Below, one piece after another: positions 38,008 through 49,921 of a DNA stretch of 64,000 bases. The stretch is from contig NZ_AP022581.1 in assembly GCF_010731535.1 (NCBI RefSeq), positions 4,907,952-4,971,951 on the forward strand, in the 5' to 3' direction. How positions within the stretch are numbered: position 1 is the first letter of the stretch; each line of letters opens with the position of its first letter. The notes beneath the pieces are model-generated. The model searched no databases and was not told where the DNA came from. It was given only the letters and a program-made list of their open reading frames with translations. This DNA is from Mycobacterium lacus (lineage in GTDB: Bacteria; Actinomycetota; Actinomycetes; Mycobacteriales; Mycobacteriaceae). The translations under genes and the position numbers were made by a program.

Positions 38008-38625
38008 ACCGGCAGTCTACTGATCTGGAGCCCAGGGCGCCGAAGCTGGGCGTGGTTATCGGGAATCCTGTTGTGGGGAAGGCGAATCCGGATCTCACCG
38101 CCGTCGCCGCCCGCGCCCGTCACACCGTTACCGGTGCACAATCGTGGGTTCAGGCGCCAACCCATCTCGGATTCGGTAAGCCGGTCGGCGACACCTGCGC
38201 GTCGATGGCGTCGGTGTCTGCGGGCCGCGGCTGCCATGCCCTGGTGATTTGCGCACCCTGTTGGATCCGGGTAGCTTTCAGCTTCGCCCGTATTGTCGGG
38301 CGTGCGCGCGGCTTCATTGCGGAACCGCTCGCTGTGCTTCGTGATGGCACGTCGGCATTTCTTCAGCGGTGAGGAAATGGTATTCGTGGTGGCTATCAGG
38401 ATGCAGATCCGTGGAGGTCGACCGTCGAGGGGTCGGTCGCCGTCCGCCGGATGTTCCCAACGCGACTCGTGAGCTAACTCACAGCACCATGTTGCGCCGT
38501 GGCCGCAGCGTCAACGTGGTAGGGGAACCGCGTTGGCGGCCGGGCGTGCTGGTTGACCAGAATGTCGAAACTTTCGTTGGACATCGAGGTAGTGGGGCCA
38601 ACCGTGTCGTGCGAAATGCCCAGCG
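38008..38625. other. 618-base region with no assigned gene
   Basis: Between the Rv3651 equivalent and the helicase, where H37Rv carries PE33 (Rv3650). I find no PE-type motif (no MSFV...PEAL or DEVSAA) on either strand. A minus-strand frame near 38474-38587 (MSNESFDILVNQHARPPTRF) and a plus-strand frame at 38369-38839 have no recognisable family. Either a lost gene or unexplained sequence. Confidence 0.5.
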
Positions 38626-40935
38626 TTACCGCACGCCAAGCTCGGCAACCACCAGTCGCAACACCCGCAGAGCGCCGGCCTTGTCCAACGGGTCGTTGCC
38701 GTTGCCGCACTTGGGGGACTGCACGCATGACGGGCATCCGCTCGGGCATTCGCAGGCCTCGATGGCCGCGGCCGTGGCTGCCAACCAGGTGCGGGCCTGG
38801 CGGAAGCCACGCTCGGCGAACCCCGCCCCACCCGAATAACCGTCGTAGACAAAGACACTGGGCAACCCGTCGGGCCCGACCGCGGTGGACATGCCGCCGA
38901 TGTCGCCGCGGTCGCAGCTGGCCACCAGCGGCAACAGCCCAATGGCCGCATGCTCGGCGGCATGCAACGAACCGGGAACCCGTGGTGCATCAATGCCATT
39001 GCGGGCCAACGCATCCGGAGTGACAGTGCACATGACCGCGCTAGTAGGCAACGTCTGTCGCGGCATGTCCAGCTCGACGAAGTCGATCACCTCCCCGGTG
39101 AGCCTGCGGCGCAGGTAGCCGACCACTTGATGGATGACGGTCACCGGCACCAGACCCAGTGTGACGGGACCAAAAGCCAACCGCTCTCCGCTTCCCGTGA
39201 CCGTGATGTCGGTGATCTCCCGCGCGAACGTCGCATAGCCGGGATCCTCGGCGCGCACGAACGCGATCCCCTCCTGGAAATCCAGCGAGTCCACGACGTA
39301 GCTGTCGCCCTGATGTAGATACACCGCGCCGGGGTGGACCGACGCCGGTGCCTGATCCACCCCGACGCTGCCCAGCAGCCGCCCGGTGTCGGCCTCCACG
39401 ATGACGATCTGGCCCCCGGCGGATCCCCGGATGTCCACCGCGGCATGCGGTTCCACGCCGGGCGTCGGAAAGTACTTTCCGTTGCGCCGCCGCAATAGCC
39501 CGTCGTCAACGAGGCCCTCGGCCACCTCTGTCGCCCCCCATGAACGAATCTCGGCGTCGTCGAGTGGTAGTTCAGTTGCGGCACAAAGCAGTTGGGGCCC
39601 AAGAAGGTAGGGGTTACCCGGATCGATAACGACGCGCTCTACGGGCTTGCCCAGCAGCGCGGCGGGATGGTGGACCAAATACGTGTCGAGCGGGTCGTCG
39701 CGGGCGATCAGCATCACCAGCGCTCCCTGGCCGCGCCGGCCCGACCGCCCGGCCTGCTGCCAGAACGAGGCGACGGTTCCGGGGAAGCCGGCCAGCACCA
39801 CCGCGTCCAGCCCGGCGATGTCGACACCCAACTCCAGCGCGTTGGTGGTGGCCAGACCGCGCAGCCGGCCCTCGGCCAGGTCGTGCTCCAACGCGCTGCG
39901 GTCCTCGGCGAGATAGCCGGCCCGATACGACGCGACGGCACGAGACAGTTGCGGGGCCGTGTCCTCCAGCCGCGCCTGGGCGCCTAACGCCGTCAGCTCG
40001 GCAGCGCGCCGCGACCGCACGAACGTCAAGGTCTGCGCCCCCTCGACGATCAGGTCGGCCATCACCCGCGCCGCTTCCGCGCCGGCCGACCGTCGCACCG
40101 GGGCGCCGTTCTCGCCGGTCAGATCGGCCCGCAGCGCGGGCTCCCACAACGCCACCGTCCGTGCCCCCTGCGGCGAGCCGTCCTCGGTGACCTCCTCGAC
40201 CGGCTGGCCGAGCAGTTCAGTGGCCGTCGCACCCGGTGACGCCGTCGTCGCGCTGGCGAAGATCACCGTCGGAGCGGCCGAATATCGCGCGCACAAACGC
40301 AACAGCCGGCGCAGCACCATCGCCACATTCGAGCCGAAAACGCCGCGGTAGCAATGGCATTCGTCGACGACAACGAAGCGAAGACCGCGCAGCAGCCCGG
40401 CCCAGCGGGCGTGGTTTCGAAGCACCGATAGGTGGGCCATGTCGGGGTTGGAAAACAGCCATCGAGACCGCTCCCGGGCAAAGCGACGCACCTCGGCCGG
40501 ACTGTCGCCGTCGTAGGCCGTCGGCGCGACGCCGGCCAGACGCGGGACGGCGGCGGTCAGCGCACAGGCGGCGCGTAGCTGGTCGTGGCCGAGCGCCTTC
40601 GTCGGCGACAGGTACAGCACCCGGGCCCGGGGGTCCGACGCCAGCGCATTGAGCACCGGAAGCTGATAGGCCAACGACTTTCCCGACGCGGTGCCGGTGC
40701 TCACCACGACATGGCGGCCGCTGTGAGCCAGCTCCGCGGCGCGCACCTGATGTGACCACGGCGCGCTGATGCCGCGTTCGGTGAACGCACGGACCACGTC
40801 GGGATCGGCCCACGCCGGCCAGCCGCGCGGCCGGCCAGCGCGCGCCGGCAGCTCGGCGACGTGGCGCAGCGGATGCTCGGCGGGCGCGGTCCCGGCGAGC
40901 GCGGCGGCGAGCAGTTCGCTGCCGAAACTCGTCAT
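38626..40935 (-). CDS. SftH/MrfA-type DNA helicase with DUF1998 domain (Rv3649-type)
   Basis: 769 residues from ATG 40935 (MTSFGSELLAAALAG). Superfamily 2 motifs: Walker A GTASGKS, VVVDECH (DECH box), SATTASPG (III), and QQAGRSGRRGQG (VI). The C-terminal DUF1998/MZB zinc module has cysteines in CECPSGCPSCVQSPKCGNGN. Family members are 3'-5' DNA translocases; B. subtilis MrfA acts in mitomycin-damage repair and mycobacterial SftH is biochemically a helicase. Likely a DNA repair role. Divergent from cspA. Frame upstream to 41190 is open but outside the conserved start. Confidence 0.92.
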   Translation of the reverse strand: MTSFGSELLAAALAGTAPAEHPLRHVAELPARAGRPRGWPAWADPDVVRAFTERGISAPWSHQVRAAELAHSGRHVVVSTGTASGKSLAYQLPVLNALASDPRARVLYLSPTKALGHDQLRAACALTAAVPRLAGVAPTAYDGDSPAEVRRFARERSRWLFSNPDMAHLSVLRNHARWAGLLRGLRFVVVDECHCYRGVFGSNVAMVLRRLLRLCARYSAAPTVIFASATTASPGATATELLGQPVEEVTEDGSPQGARTVALWEPALRADLTGENGAPVRRSAGAEAARVMADLIVEGAQTLTFVRSRRAAELTALGAQARLEDTAPQLSRAVASYRAGYLAEDRSALEHDLAEGRLRGLATTNALELGVDIAGLDAVVLAGFPGTVASFWQQAGRSGRRGQGALVMLIARDDPLDTYLVHHPAALLGKPVERVVIDPGNPYLLGPQLLCAATELPLDDAEIRSWGATEVAEGLVDDGLLRRRNGKYFPTPGVEPHAAVDIRGSAGGQIVIVEADTGRLLGSVGVDQAPASVHPGAVYLHQGDSYVVDSLDFQEGIAFVRAEDPGYATFAREITDITVTGSGERLAFGPVTLGLVPVTVIHQVVGYLRRRLTGEVIDFVELDMPRQTLPTSAVMCTVTPDALARNGIDAPRVPGSLHAAEHAAIGLLPLVASCDRGDIGGMSTAVGPDGLPSVFVYDGYSGGAGFAERGFRQARTWLAATAAAIEACECPSGCPSCVQSPKCGNGNDPLDKAGALRVLRLVVAELGVR

Positions 40936-41183
40936 CTGGAAACCTTTCGCGGACCCGTCCATGGCAAGAGGCTGTCGCCGACGCGATGAACATGATTGAC
41001 TAATTGCGGTCGCAGCTTCTGTGTTCGTGTCAAACTTTCGCAGGATCGACGTTGCGGCCGCGGTTCCTGCGAGGTTATCGGTCGGGTGAAGTTCCGGCGA
41101 CTCAGCGAGGTATGGCGGTCGTGACTGGCCCGGGGCACCGAAAGGCGGTGCCCCGCACCCATAAGAAAAGGAAAGATCGAGAA

Positions 41184-41387
41184 ATGCCACAGGGAACTGT
41201 GAAGTGGTTCAACGCGGAGAAGGGGTTCGGCTTCATCGCCCCCGAAGACGGTTCCGCGGATGTGTTTGTCCACTACACGGAGATCCAGGGAACGGGCTTC
41301 CGCACCCTCGAGGAAAACCAGAAGGTCGAGTTCGAGATCGGCCACAGCCCCAAGGGCCCCCAGGCCACGGGAGTCCGCTCGCTCTAG
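41184..41387 (+). CDS. cspA: Cold-shock protein CspA
   Basis: 67 residues with RNA-binding motifs KGFGFI (RNP1) and VFVHY (RNP2); single-stranded nucleic-acid chaperone. ATG 41184 preceded by AAAGGAAAG. About 250 bases separate it from the divergent helicase start, enough for the long structured leader common in csp genes. A strong terminator follows at 41406. Confidence 0.97.
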
Positions 41388-41405
41388 ACCGAGCACACTC
41401 TGACG

Positions 41406-41435
41406 AAACCCCCCGGCGCACTCTCGGGGGGTTTT
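41406..41435 (+). terminator. Intrinsic terminator of cspA
   Basis: AAACCCCCC (41406-41414) pairs with GGGGGGTTTT (41426-41435) around an 11-base loop, giving a GC stem ending in T residues, 19 bases after the cspA stop. Confidence 0.9.
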
Positions 41436-41446
41436 CGTTACCCGGC

Positions 41447-41502
41447 GAGCAGACGCAAAAGCGCCCCAAAGGGACCATTTTGGGGCGCTTTTGCGTCTGC
41501 TC
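41447..41502. terminator. Perfect 24-bp inverted repeat (dispersed hairpin)
   Basis: Left arm 41447-41470 begins GAGCAGACGCAAAAGCGCCC; the right arm 41479-41502 is its exact complement, with an 8-base loop. It follows the cspA terminator and precedes Rv3647c. Its arms share GAGCAG(A/T)CGCAAAAGC with the repeat at 6335-6390, showing a repeated element rather than a one-off terminator. Confidence 0.8.
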
Positions 41503-41563
41503 GCGCGGGGAGGGTGCCCGCGGCTCACCGGGGACAGGCGGCAGCTGGCCTACTGTCGGTAAG

Positions 41564-42151
41564 GTGAGCCAGCTTTCCTTCTTCGCCGCGGAGTCCGTGC
41601 CACCCGCGGTCGCGGATCTCTGCGGGGTGCTGGCGGCCTCCGGCCAGATCGTGCTGGTCGGCTCACCCGTTCACGGTGCTCGGCTGTCGGTCGTGGTGGA
41701 TCAGCTGTGGCGCGCCTCGGCGCTGGCCGAGATGATCCACGAGGCCGGTTTGGTACCCGAGATCACCTGCACCGAGGAAGACACTCCGCTGGTGCGGACG
41801 GGCGTGGACCCGCGATTGCGTGGCATCGCCGCGGAGTGGACGCGCGGCGCCGTCAAGACGGTGCCTGCGCGGTGGCTGCCCGGGCCCAGGGAGCTGCGGG
41901 CGTGGACCCTGGCGGCGGGACGTCCGGAGGCCGACCGCTACCTGCTGGGTCTGGATCCACACGCGCCGGACACCCATGCCCCGCTGGCGTCGGCCCTGAT
42001 GCGGGTGGGGATCGCGCCCACCTTGATCGGGACCCGCGGCAGCCGGCCGGCGCTTCGGATAAGTGGCCGGCGCAGGCTATCGCGCCTGGTAGAGAACGTG
42101 GGGGAACCCCCGCACGGCGCGGCGGCGCACGCGTGCTGGCCTAGTGTGTAG
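41564..42151 (+). CDS. Conserved mycobacterial hypothetical protein (Rv3647c-type)
   Basis: 195 residues from GTG 41564 (VSQLSFFAAESVPPAVADL). No catalytic motif recognised. Pattern includes VDQLWRASALAEMIHEAGL and GPRELRAWTLAAGRPEADRYLLGLDPHAPDTH. The last 20 residues (ENVGEPPHGAAAHACWPSV) are read through a GTGGGGG/CCCCCGC hairpin module of the dispersed repeat family, so the C-terminus was probably altered by that repeat. Confidence 0.8.
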   Translation: MSQLSFFAAESVPPAVADLCGVLAASGQIVLVGSPVHGARLSVVVDQLWRASALAEMIHEAGLVPEITCTEEDTPLVRTGVDPRLRGIAAEWTRGAVKTVPARWLPGPRELRAWTLAAGRPEADRYLLGLDPHAPDTHAPLASALMRVGIAPTLIGTRGSRPALRISGRRRLSRLVENVGEPPHGAAAHACWPSV

Positions 42152-42271
42152 TGGCCCCGTCGGGCCCGGTTTCCAGGCATCCGGCGTCCAGTCGGTTTAC
42201 TGTCGGTTTGCATCGGCCCACCCTCAGGTGCGAAATTGTCAGGTGCCCGCAGGCCAGGGTACGGCGGCGTA

Positions 42272-42302
42272 CCGGAATTTCCCGGGAATTGCCCGGAATT
42301 TC
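42272..42302. promoter_or_regulatory. Three tandem CCGG(G)AATT boxes upstream of topA
   Basis: CCGGAATTTC, CCGGGAATTGC and CCGGAATTTC follow each other with a period of 10-11 bases, about 75-105 bases before the topA TTG. One helical-turn spacing suggests a cooperative protein site or a supercoil-sensitive promoter part, but the regulator is unknown. Confidence 0.4.
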
Positions 42303-42376
42303 GGCGCCGACCTGTCATCCTGCTGCGGGGGCGGTTCCGCCAGGGGACCGGCATACGAGATGGAGCGGAAGCGCAG

Positions 42377-45169
<2,793 letters not shown>

Positions 45170-45249
45170 CCGCGGTGCTGGCAGGCCCGCGAGCGCAACG
45201 TGGCCGCGAATTCGGCCGGGATTTTTCGCAGTGCCGTTACGCTCGCGGC

Positions 45250-46866
45250 CTACATGATCTCGCTGGACACCTCTGGGCTGGACACCTCTGGGCTGGACAT
45301 TTCTGTGGGGGCGGCCAGATTCAGCGGCCGGGCCAGCTGGGTAGGTGCGGTGCGCCCGCGCAGCTCCACGATCTCGCCGACGTCCCAGCACAAAGCTTCG
45401 GCGTCGAGCGCGCCGCTGACCGCGATCGCCGACGCCAGCACATGACCCTCCTCGAGCTTGGCCAGCTCGGTGAGCCGGGCGGCCTCGTTGACCGGGTCAC
45501 CGATCACGGTGTACTCGAAGCGGGCCTGGGCGCCGATGTGTCCGGCGATGGCCCTGCCGGCCGACACCCCGATGCCGAACTCCGCCGAACCGAGCACCGG
45601 TAACAGCGCGTCGTGCAGCTCACGGGCGGCCGCCAGCGCGCCACCGGAGGCATCGGGGTGTTCGATGGGTGCGCCGAAGATCGCCAGCGCCGCGTCGCCC
45701 TGGAACTTGTTGACGAACCCACCATGGCGGCCGACGGCATCGACCACCACTCGGAAGAACTCGTTGAGCAGGCTGACGACCTCGGCGGGCGGTCGCGTCG
45801 CGGCCAGTTGGGTGGAGCCGACCAAGTCCACGAACAGCACCGCGATGTCGCGTTCTTTACCACCCAACTCGGTGCCGCGCTCCAGCGCCCGGCGGGCCAC
45901 GTCTTCGCCGACGTAGCGACCGAACAGGTCGCGCAGCCGCTGCCGCTCGGACAGCTCACGCACCATGTCGTTGAAGCCGGCCTGCAGCAACCCCAGCTCG
46001 CTGGCGTCGTAGATCTGCATGTGGGCGTTGTAGTTACCGCGCTGCACCTCGGACAGCGCCCAGCGCAGCTGACGCAATGGATCGGCAATCGACATGGCCA
46101 CCAACAGGGTGCTGACCAGCCCGATGGTCAACGCCGCCAGCGCCAGCAACAGGATGGGATTGAACAAACTTTCCGGCGCGGCGTGCAGCAGGGAAACCTT
46201 GTCGGCCACCACCGCCAGCACGATAGCCAGCAGCGGCACGGCGGTGGACGGCACCCAGGTCAGCATCAGCCGCAGGATCACCCCCGGTGCCTTGACGTTC
46301 TCCGGCACACCGTTGCGCAGGGCGGCCACGGCTACCGGCCGCAGCACCCGCTCGGATTGCAGGTAACCGATGATCGCGGTGGCGGTGGCGCCCAGCGCGG
46401 TGGCGACCGCTACGACGGGCGCCGCGTGCTTGGCCACCGACCAGCTCGCGACGATGAACACCACACCGCCGATGCACCAGGACGCCAGGCTGATCAGGGT
46501 GCGGTAGAACGGCATCCGCAATGCGCGGCTGCGGGCCAGCTCGGTGGCGGCCGGATCGGCCTCGGTGAGCAGGTTGTCGCGGCGCTGCCAGCGGAAGACC
46601 GGCATCAGAAGTTTCACGGTCACCGCGAACCCGGCGAGGAACACCACGATCACCGAGATCGTGAAGATCACCAGGTTGGCGCGAGGCAAATCCTGCAGCT
46701 CGATGCGGTCGTGGGGGGGCAGGCCGTAACGCAGGAAGCCGAGCACGAACAGGGCGCCGATGATGTCGGCCTGCAGCATGCCGAGCGAGAACAGCGGCCA
46801 CGGGGTGCGCACCACCCACCGGACGAATGCGTGGATTCGCCCGGGCAGTGCCGCCACGGTAGCCAT
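45250..46866 (-). CDS. Membrane class III adenylate cyclase with HAMP domain (Rv3645-type)
   Basis: 538 residues from ATG 46866 (MATVAALPGRIHAFVRWVV). Six transmembrane helices, HAMP linker (VAMSIADPLRQLRWALSEVQRGNYNAHM), then a cyclase domain with metal site FVDLVGSTQLAA and KFQGDAALAIFGAP. Makes cAMP from ATP; in Mtb, Rv3645 provides much of cellular cAMP and couples to fatty-acid use. The C-terminus is extended by a 5-residue repeat SSPEV SSPEV SSEIM. Convergent with topA. Likely a source of ligand for Crp. Confidence 0.94.
   Translation of the reverse strand: MATVAALPGRIHAFVRWVVRTPWPLFSLGMLQADIIGALFVLGFLRYGLPPHDRIELQDLPRANLVIFTISVIVVFLAGFAVTVKLLMPVFRWQRRDNLLTEADPAATELARSRALRMPFYRTLISLASWCIGGVVFIVASWSVAKHAAPVVAVATALGATATAIIGYLQSERVLRPVAVAALRNGVPENVKAPGVILRLMLTWVPSTAVPLLAIVLAVVADKVSLLHAAPESLFNPILLLALAALTIGLVSTLLVAMSIADPLRQLRWALSEVQRGNYNAHMQIYDASELGLLQAGFNDMVRELSERQRLRDLFGRYVGEDVARRALERGTELGGKERDIAVLFVDLVGSTQLAATRPPAEVVSLLNEFFRVVVDAVGRHGGFVNKFQGDAALAIFGAPIEHPDASGGALAAARELHDALLPVLGSAEFGIGVSAGRAIAGHIGAQARFEYTVIGDPVNEAARLTELAKLEEGHVLASAIAVSGALDAEALCWDVGEIVELRGRTAPTQLARPLNLAAPTEMSSPEVSSPEVSSEIM
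45265..45305. repeat. 15-bp tandem repeat in the cyclase 3' end
   Basis: GGACACCTCTGGGCT occurs at 45265 and 45280, with a degenerate third copy from 45295. Period 15 keeps the frame and adds SSPEV units to the cyclase C-terminus. Confidence 0.85.
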
Positions 46867-47021
46867 GAGCCCACCGTATCGGTCGCCGGGGACTCGTCGG
46901 AAACTTACCGCACCCCCGGCAAGTCGCCTGAAGCTGCCGAAAGATGGGTGAAGATCACGGAATTGTTTCGACATGGCCGCTGATCGGTATCTGTCTGCAG
47001 CGCTTACTACTGTTACCGATG

Positions 47022-48227
47022 ATGTCCGGGGTGTTTACGCGGCTGGTAGGCCAGCAAGCGGTGGAAGCCGAGCTGCTGGCCGCGGCCAAGGCGGACCGTG
47101 GTGATTCGAATCACAGCTCGTCGGGCACGGGGACTATGACACACGCCTGGCTGATCACCGGTCCGCCGGGCTCCGGGCGCTCGATTGCGGCTTTGTGCTT
47201 CGCGGCCGCGCTGCAGTGCACTTCCGACGAAGAGCCTGGGTGCGGGCGCTGCCGGGCATGTACGACGACGATGGCCGGCACGCACGCCGACGTGCGAAGG
47301 GTAATTCCCGAGGGCCTGTCCATCGGCGTGGACGAGATGCGCGCCATCGTGCAGATCGCGTCGCGGCGGCCCACTACCGGGCGCTGGCAGATCGTGGTGA
47401 TCGAAGACGCCGATCGGTTGACCGAAGGCGCCGGAAACGCTCTGCTCAAGGTCGTCGAGGAACCACCGCCGTCGACGGTGTTCCTGCTGTGCGCGCCGTC
47501 GGTGGATCCCGAAGACATCGCGGTCACGCTGCGATCCCGGTGCCGCCATGTTGCGCTGGTGACCCCATCGACCGCCGCCATCGCGCAGGTGCTCATGCAC
47601 GGCGACGGGCTGGACGCCGAGACGGCGAACTGGGCGGCGTCGGTCAGCGGCGGGCATGTCGGGCGGGCGCGCTGGCTGGCCACCGACCCGGAGGCCCGGC
47701 AGCGACGGGAGCGGGCGTTGGGGCTGGTCCGCGACGCCGCGACGCCGTCGCGGGCGTATGCCGCCGCCGAGGAGTTGGTGGCCGCCGCGGAAACCGAGGC
47801 CCTGATCTTGACCGCGCCACGCGCCGAGGCCGAGACCGAGGAGCTGCGGACCGCCCTGGGGGCCGGCGGCACCGGTAAGGGCACCGCCGGCACGCTGCGC
47901 GGCGTCACGGGTGCGATCAAGGATCTCGAGCGGCGGCAGAAATCGCGCCAGACCCGGGCCTCGCGCGATGCCTTGGACCGGGCCCTGATCGACTTGGCGA
48001 CGTACTTCCGGGATGCGCTGGTGGTCTCGTCGAATGCCGGCAGCGTGCGCGCCAACCACCCCGACATGTCCGATCGGGTCGCCGCGCTGGCCGCGCACGC
48101 CACACCCGAGCGGCTGCTGCGCTGCATCGAGGCCGTGCTTGCGTGCCGGGAAGCCTTGGCAATCAACGTCAAGCCCAAGTTCGCCGTCGACGCCATGGTC
48201 GCCACCGTTGGCCAGGAACTGCGCTAG
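47022..48227 (+). CDS. DNA polymerase III delta' subunit (clamp loader)
   Basis: 401 residues from ATG 47022 (MSGVFTRLVGQQAVEAEL), the same length as Mtb Rv3644c. AAA+ fold with a Walker A-like GPPGSGRS, where Lys is replaced by Arg as expected for the non-ATPase delta' subunit. Zinc cysteines C-x8-C-x2-C-x2-C in LQCTSDEEPGCGRCRAC, and sensor VEEPPPSTVFLLCAPS. Part of the replisome clamp loader (HolB). Divergent from the adenylate cyclase. Confidence 0.93.
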   Translation: MSGVFTRLVGQQAVEAELLAAAKADRGDSNHSSSGTGTMTHAWLITGPPGSGRSIAALCFAAALQCTSDEEPGCGRCRACTTTMAGTHADVRRVIPEGLSIGVDEMRAIVQIASRRPTTGRWQIVVIEDADRLTEGAGNALLKVVEEPPPSTVFLLCAPSVDPEDIAVTLRSRCRHVALVTPSTAAIAQVLMHGDGLDAETANWAASVSGGHVGRARWLATDPEARQRRERALGLVRDAATPSRAYAAAEELVAAAETEALILTAPRAEAETEELRTALGAGGTGKGTAGTLRGVTGAIKDLERRQKSRQTRASRDALDRALIDLATYFRDALVVSSNAGSVRANHPDMSDRVAALAAHATPERLLRCIEAVLACREALAINVKPKFAVDAMVATVGQELR

Positions 48228-48244
48228 TCCACTTGGCCTGGCGC

Positions 48245-48325
48245 GATGCAGGCCGTTGAAGGCGGCCTGCGGTGGGGGTACCGCCCGCTTGCGGGGGAGA
48301 GCCGGGCAATCAGACTTGGGTCGGC
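48245..48325. repeat. Dispersed modular repeat (hairpin type)
   Basis: Palindrome GCAGGCCG...CGGCCTGC, then GGTGGGGGTACCGCCCGC with TTGCGGGGGAGAG, then CCGGGCAATCAGACTTGGG. The middle hairpin matches the element at 12580-12648; the last module matches the end of the 58-bp units at 2474 and 62733. It lies between the clamp-loader gene and tRNA-Thr. Confidence 0.75.
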
Positions 48326-48368
48326 CGGCGCGCCTGCCGTAGACTCGTGCCGCCCGGCGCGAGGGCAT

Positions 48369-48441
48369 GCCACCTTAGCTCAGTCGGTAGAGCGGCTCAC
48401 TCGTAATGAGCAGGTCAGGAGTTCGATTCTCCTAGGTGGCT
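48369..48441 (+). tRNA. thrV: tRNA-Thr (anticodon CGT)
   Basis: Cloverleaf: acceptor GCCACCT/AGGTGGC with discriminator T, D arm TAGCTCAGTCGGTAGAGC, anticodon stem GCTCA/TGAGC with loop CTCGTAA (anticodon CGU), T arm CAGGAGTTCGATTCTCCT. 73 bases with no encoded CCA. Gene symbol by analogy with H37Rv naming. Confidence 0.96.
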
Positions 48442-48520
48442 CAATGCCTGGGCGCGAGCGCGCGTGTTGTAAGCGACACGCCGGCGCGGTTGACACTTTG
48501 CGCGCCCTCGCGCCCGCCGG

Positions 48521-49921
48521 CTAGGTGAGCCCGTTCAACCCGTTCTCGCCCAGCAGCAACCCGCCGTCACCGCCGGTGCCTGGGTTGCCGCCGGTTGCGC
48601 CGGATCCGGCGTTGCCGCCGTTACCACCGTTGCCGATCAGCGTGGCGTTACCGCCCTCGCCGCCATTGCTTCCCGTGACGGGGAAGACCGCCGCCGTTCC
48701 TCCGCCGTCCCCGCCGTTCCCGCCGTTGCCAATCAGCCCGGCCTGGCCGCCGATCCCTCCGTCTCCGCCCACGTCGGTATTGCCGAACCCACCGGCGCCG
48801 CCGTTGCCGCCAGAACCGATGAGGATGCCGGCGTTTCCTCCGGCGCCGCCGGCTCCGCCGAGATCGCGGCCGATGCCGCCGGCGCCGCCGTCGCCGCCGG
48901 TGCCGACGAGCAGCCCGCCATTGCCACCGATGCCGCCAATCCCGCCCGCGCCGCCGGATCCGCCCGTCCCGCCGGCCCCGCCGGTGCCAAAATACCCGCC
49001 GTTGCCGCCCCAACCGCCGTTGCCGCCGTCACCGCCGGTGCCCCCGGCCCCGCCGGTGCCCCCGGCCCCGCCGGTGCCGATGAATACGGCGCTGCCGCCG
49101 TTGCCGCCGCCGCCGCCACTGCCGGTTCCTCCGGCGCCCCCGGTGCCGCCGATGCCTCCCACGCCAAACAGGCCGGAGGCGCCGCCGGCCCCGCCTGTTC
49201 CGCCGCCGTTCCCGCCGGTGCCTCCGGTGCCACCCGCGCCGCCGGCGCCGAACAGCCCGCCGGCGCCACCGGCGCCGCCGTTGCCGCCATCGCCCATCTG
49301 CGAGAATCCGCCGGCGCCACCGGCGCCGCCGGCGCCGAACAATCCGCCGGTTCCGCCCGCCCCGCCCTTGCCGCCAGGGCCGGCTAGTGAGTTCTTCGCG
49401 CCGGCGCCCCCCGCCCCGCCGTTGCCGAATAACCCGGCGGCCCCGCCGTTACCGCCATCTGGGTGACTCAAGCCGCCAGTCCCTCCGGCCCCGCCACTGC
49501 CGATCAACCACCCGCCGGGAGCGCCGTCGTGCCCGGTCCCCGGCGCGCCGTTGGCGCCGTTGCCGAAAAGTGGGCGTCCGGTAAGCGCAATGCTGGGCGC
49601 GTTGACCACATTGAGGAGTTCCTGCAGGGGCGAGGCGTTGGCGGCCTCAGCATTGGCATAGGAGGCCGCGCCCACGTGGAGGGCCCGCACGAACTGCTGG
49701 TGAAACGCCTCTGCTTGGATGCTGAGGGCCTGGTACGCCTGGGCGTGGGAGGCGAACAGCGCGGCGACTGCGGCCGACACCTCATCCTCGGCGGCGGCCA
49801 GCAGGTTGGTGGTCGGGGTTGCGGCCGTAAAGTTAGCTGCGTTGATCGCTGATCCGATGTTCGCCAAACCCGTCGCGGCCGACGCCATGATGTCCGGCGC
49901 TGCGGTTAGTAGTACAGACAT
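48521..49921 (-). CDS. PE_PGRS family protein, 466 residues
   Basis: PE domain MSVLLTAAPDIMASAATGLANIGSA from ATG 49921, linker TGRPLFGNGANGAPGTG, PGRS repeats, and end motif GDGGLLLGENGLNGLT. The PE N-terminus (SVLLTAAPDIM) belongs to a different PE subgroup from the three genes at 30.7-36.8 kb. Sits just after tRNA-Thr, where H37Rv has Rv3643 onward. Confidence 0.9.
   Translation of the reverse strand: MSVLLTAAPDIMASAATGLANIGSAINAANFTAATPTTNLLAAAEDEVSAAVAALFASHAQAYQALSIQAEAFHQQFVRALHVGAASYANAEAANASPLQELLNVVNAPSIALTGRPLFGNGANGAPGTGHDGAPGGWLIGSGGAGGTGGLSHPDGGNGGAAGLFGNGGAGGAGAKNSLAGPGGKGGAGGTGGLFGAGGAGGAGGFSQMGDGGNGGAGGAGGLFGAGGAGGTGGTGGNGGGTGGAGGASGLFGVGGIGGTGGAGGTGSGGGGGNGGSAVFIGTGGAGGTGGAGGTGGDGGNGGWGGNGGYFGTGGAGGTGGSGGAGGIGGIGGNGGLLVGTGGDGGAGGIGRDLGGAGGAGGNAGILIGSGGNGGAGGFGNTDVGGDGGIGGQAGLIGNGGNGGDGGGTAAVFPVTGSNGGEGGNATLIGNGGNGGNAGSGATGGNPGTGGDGGLLLGENGLNGLT

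Noticed and set aside
41004..41183. N-terminal extension of CspA in the open frame upstream
   Set aside because: CspA proteins begin at MPQGTVKWF; upstream residues are basic and non-conserved and the ATG at 41184 has its own ribosome site.
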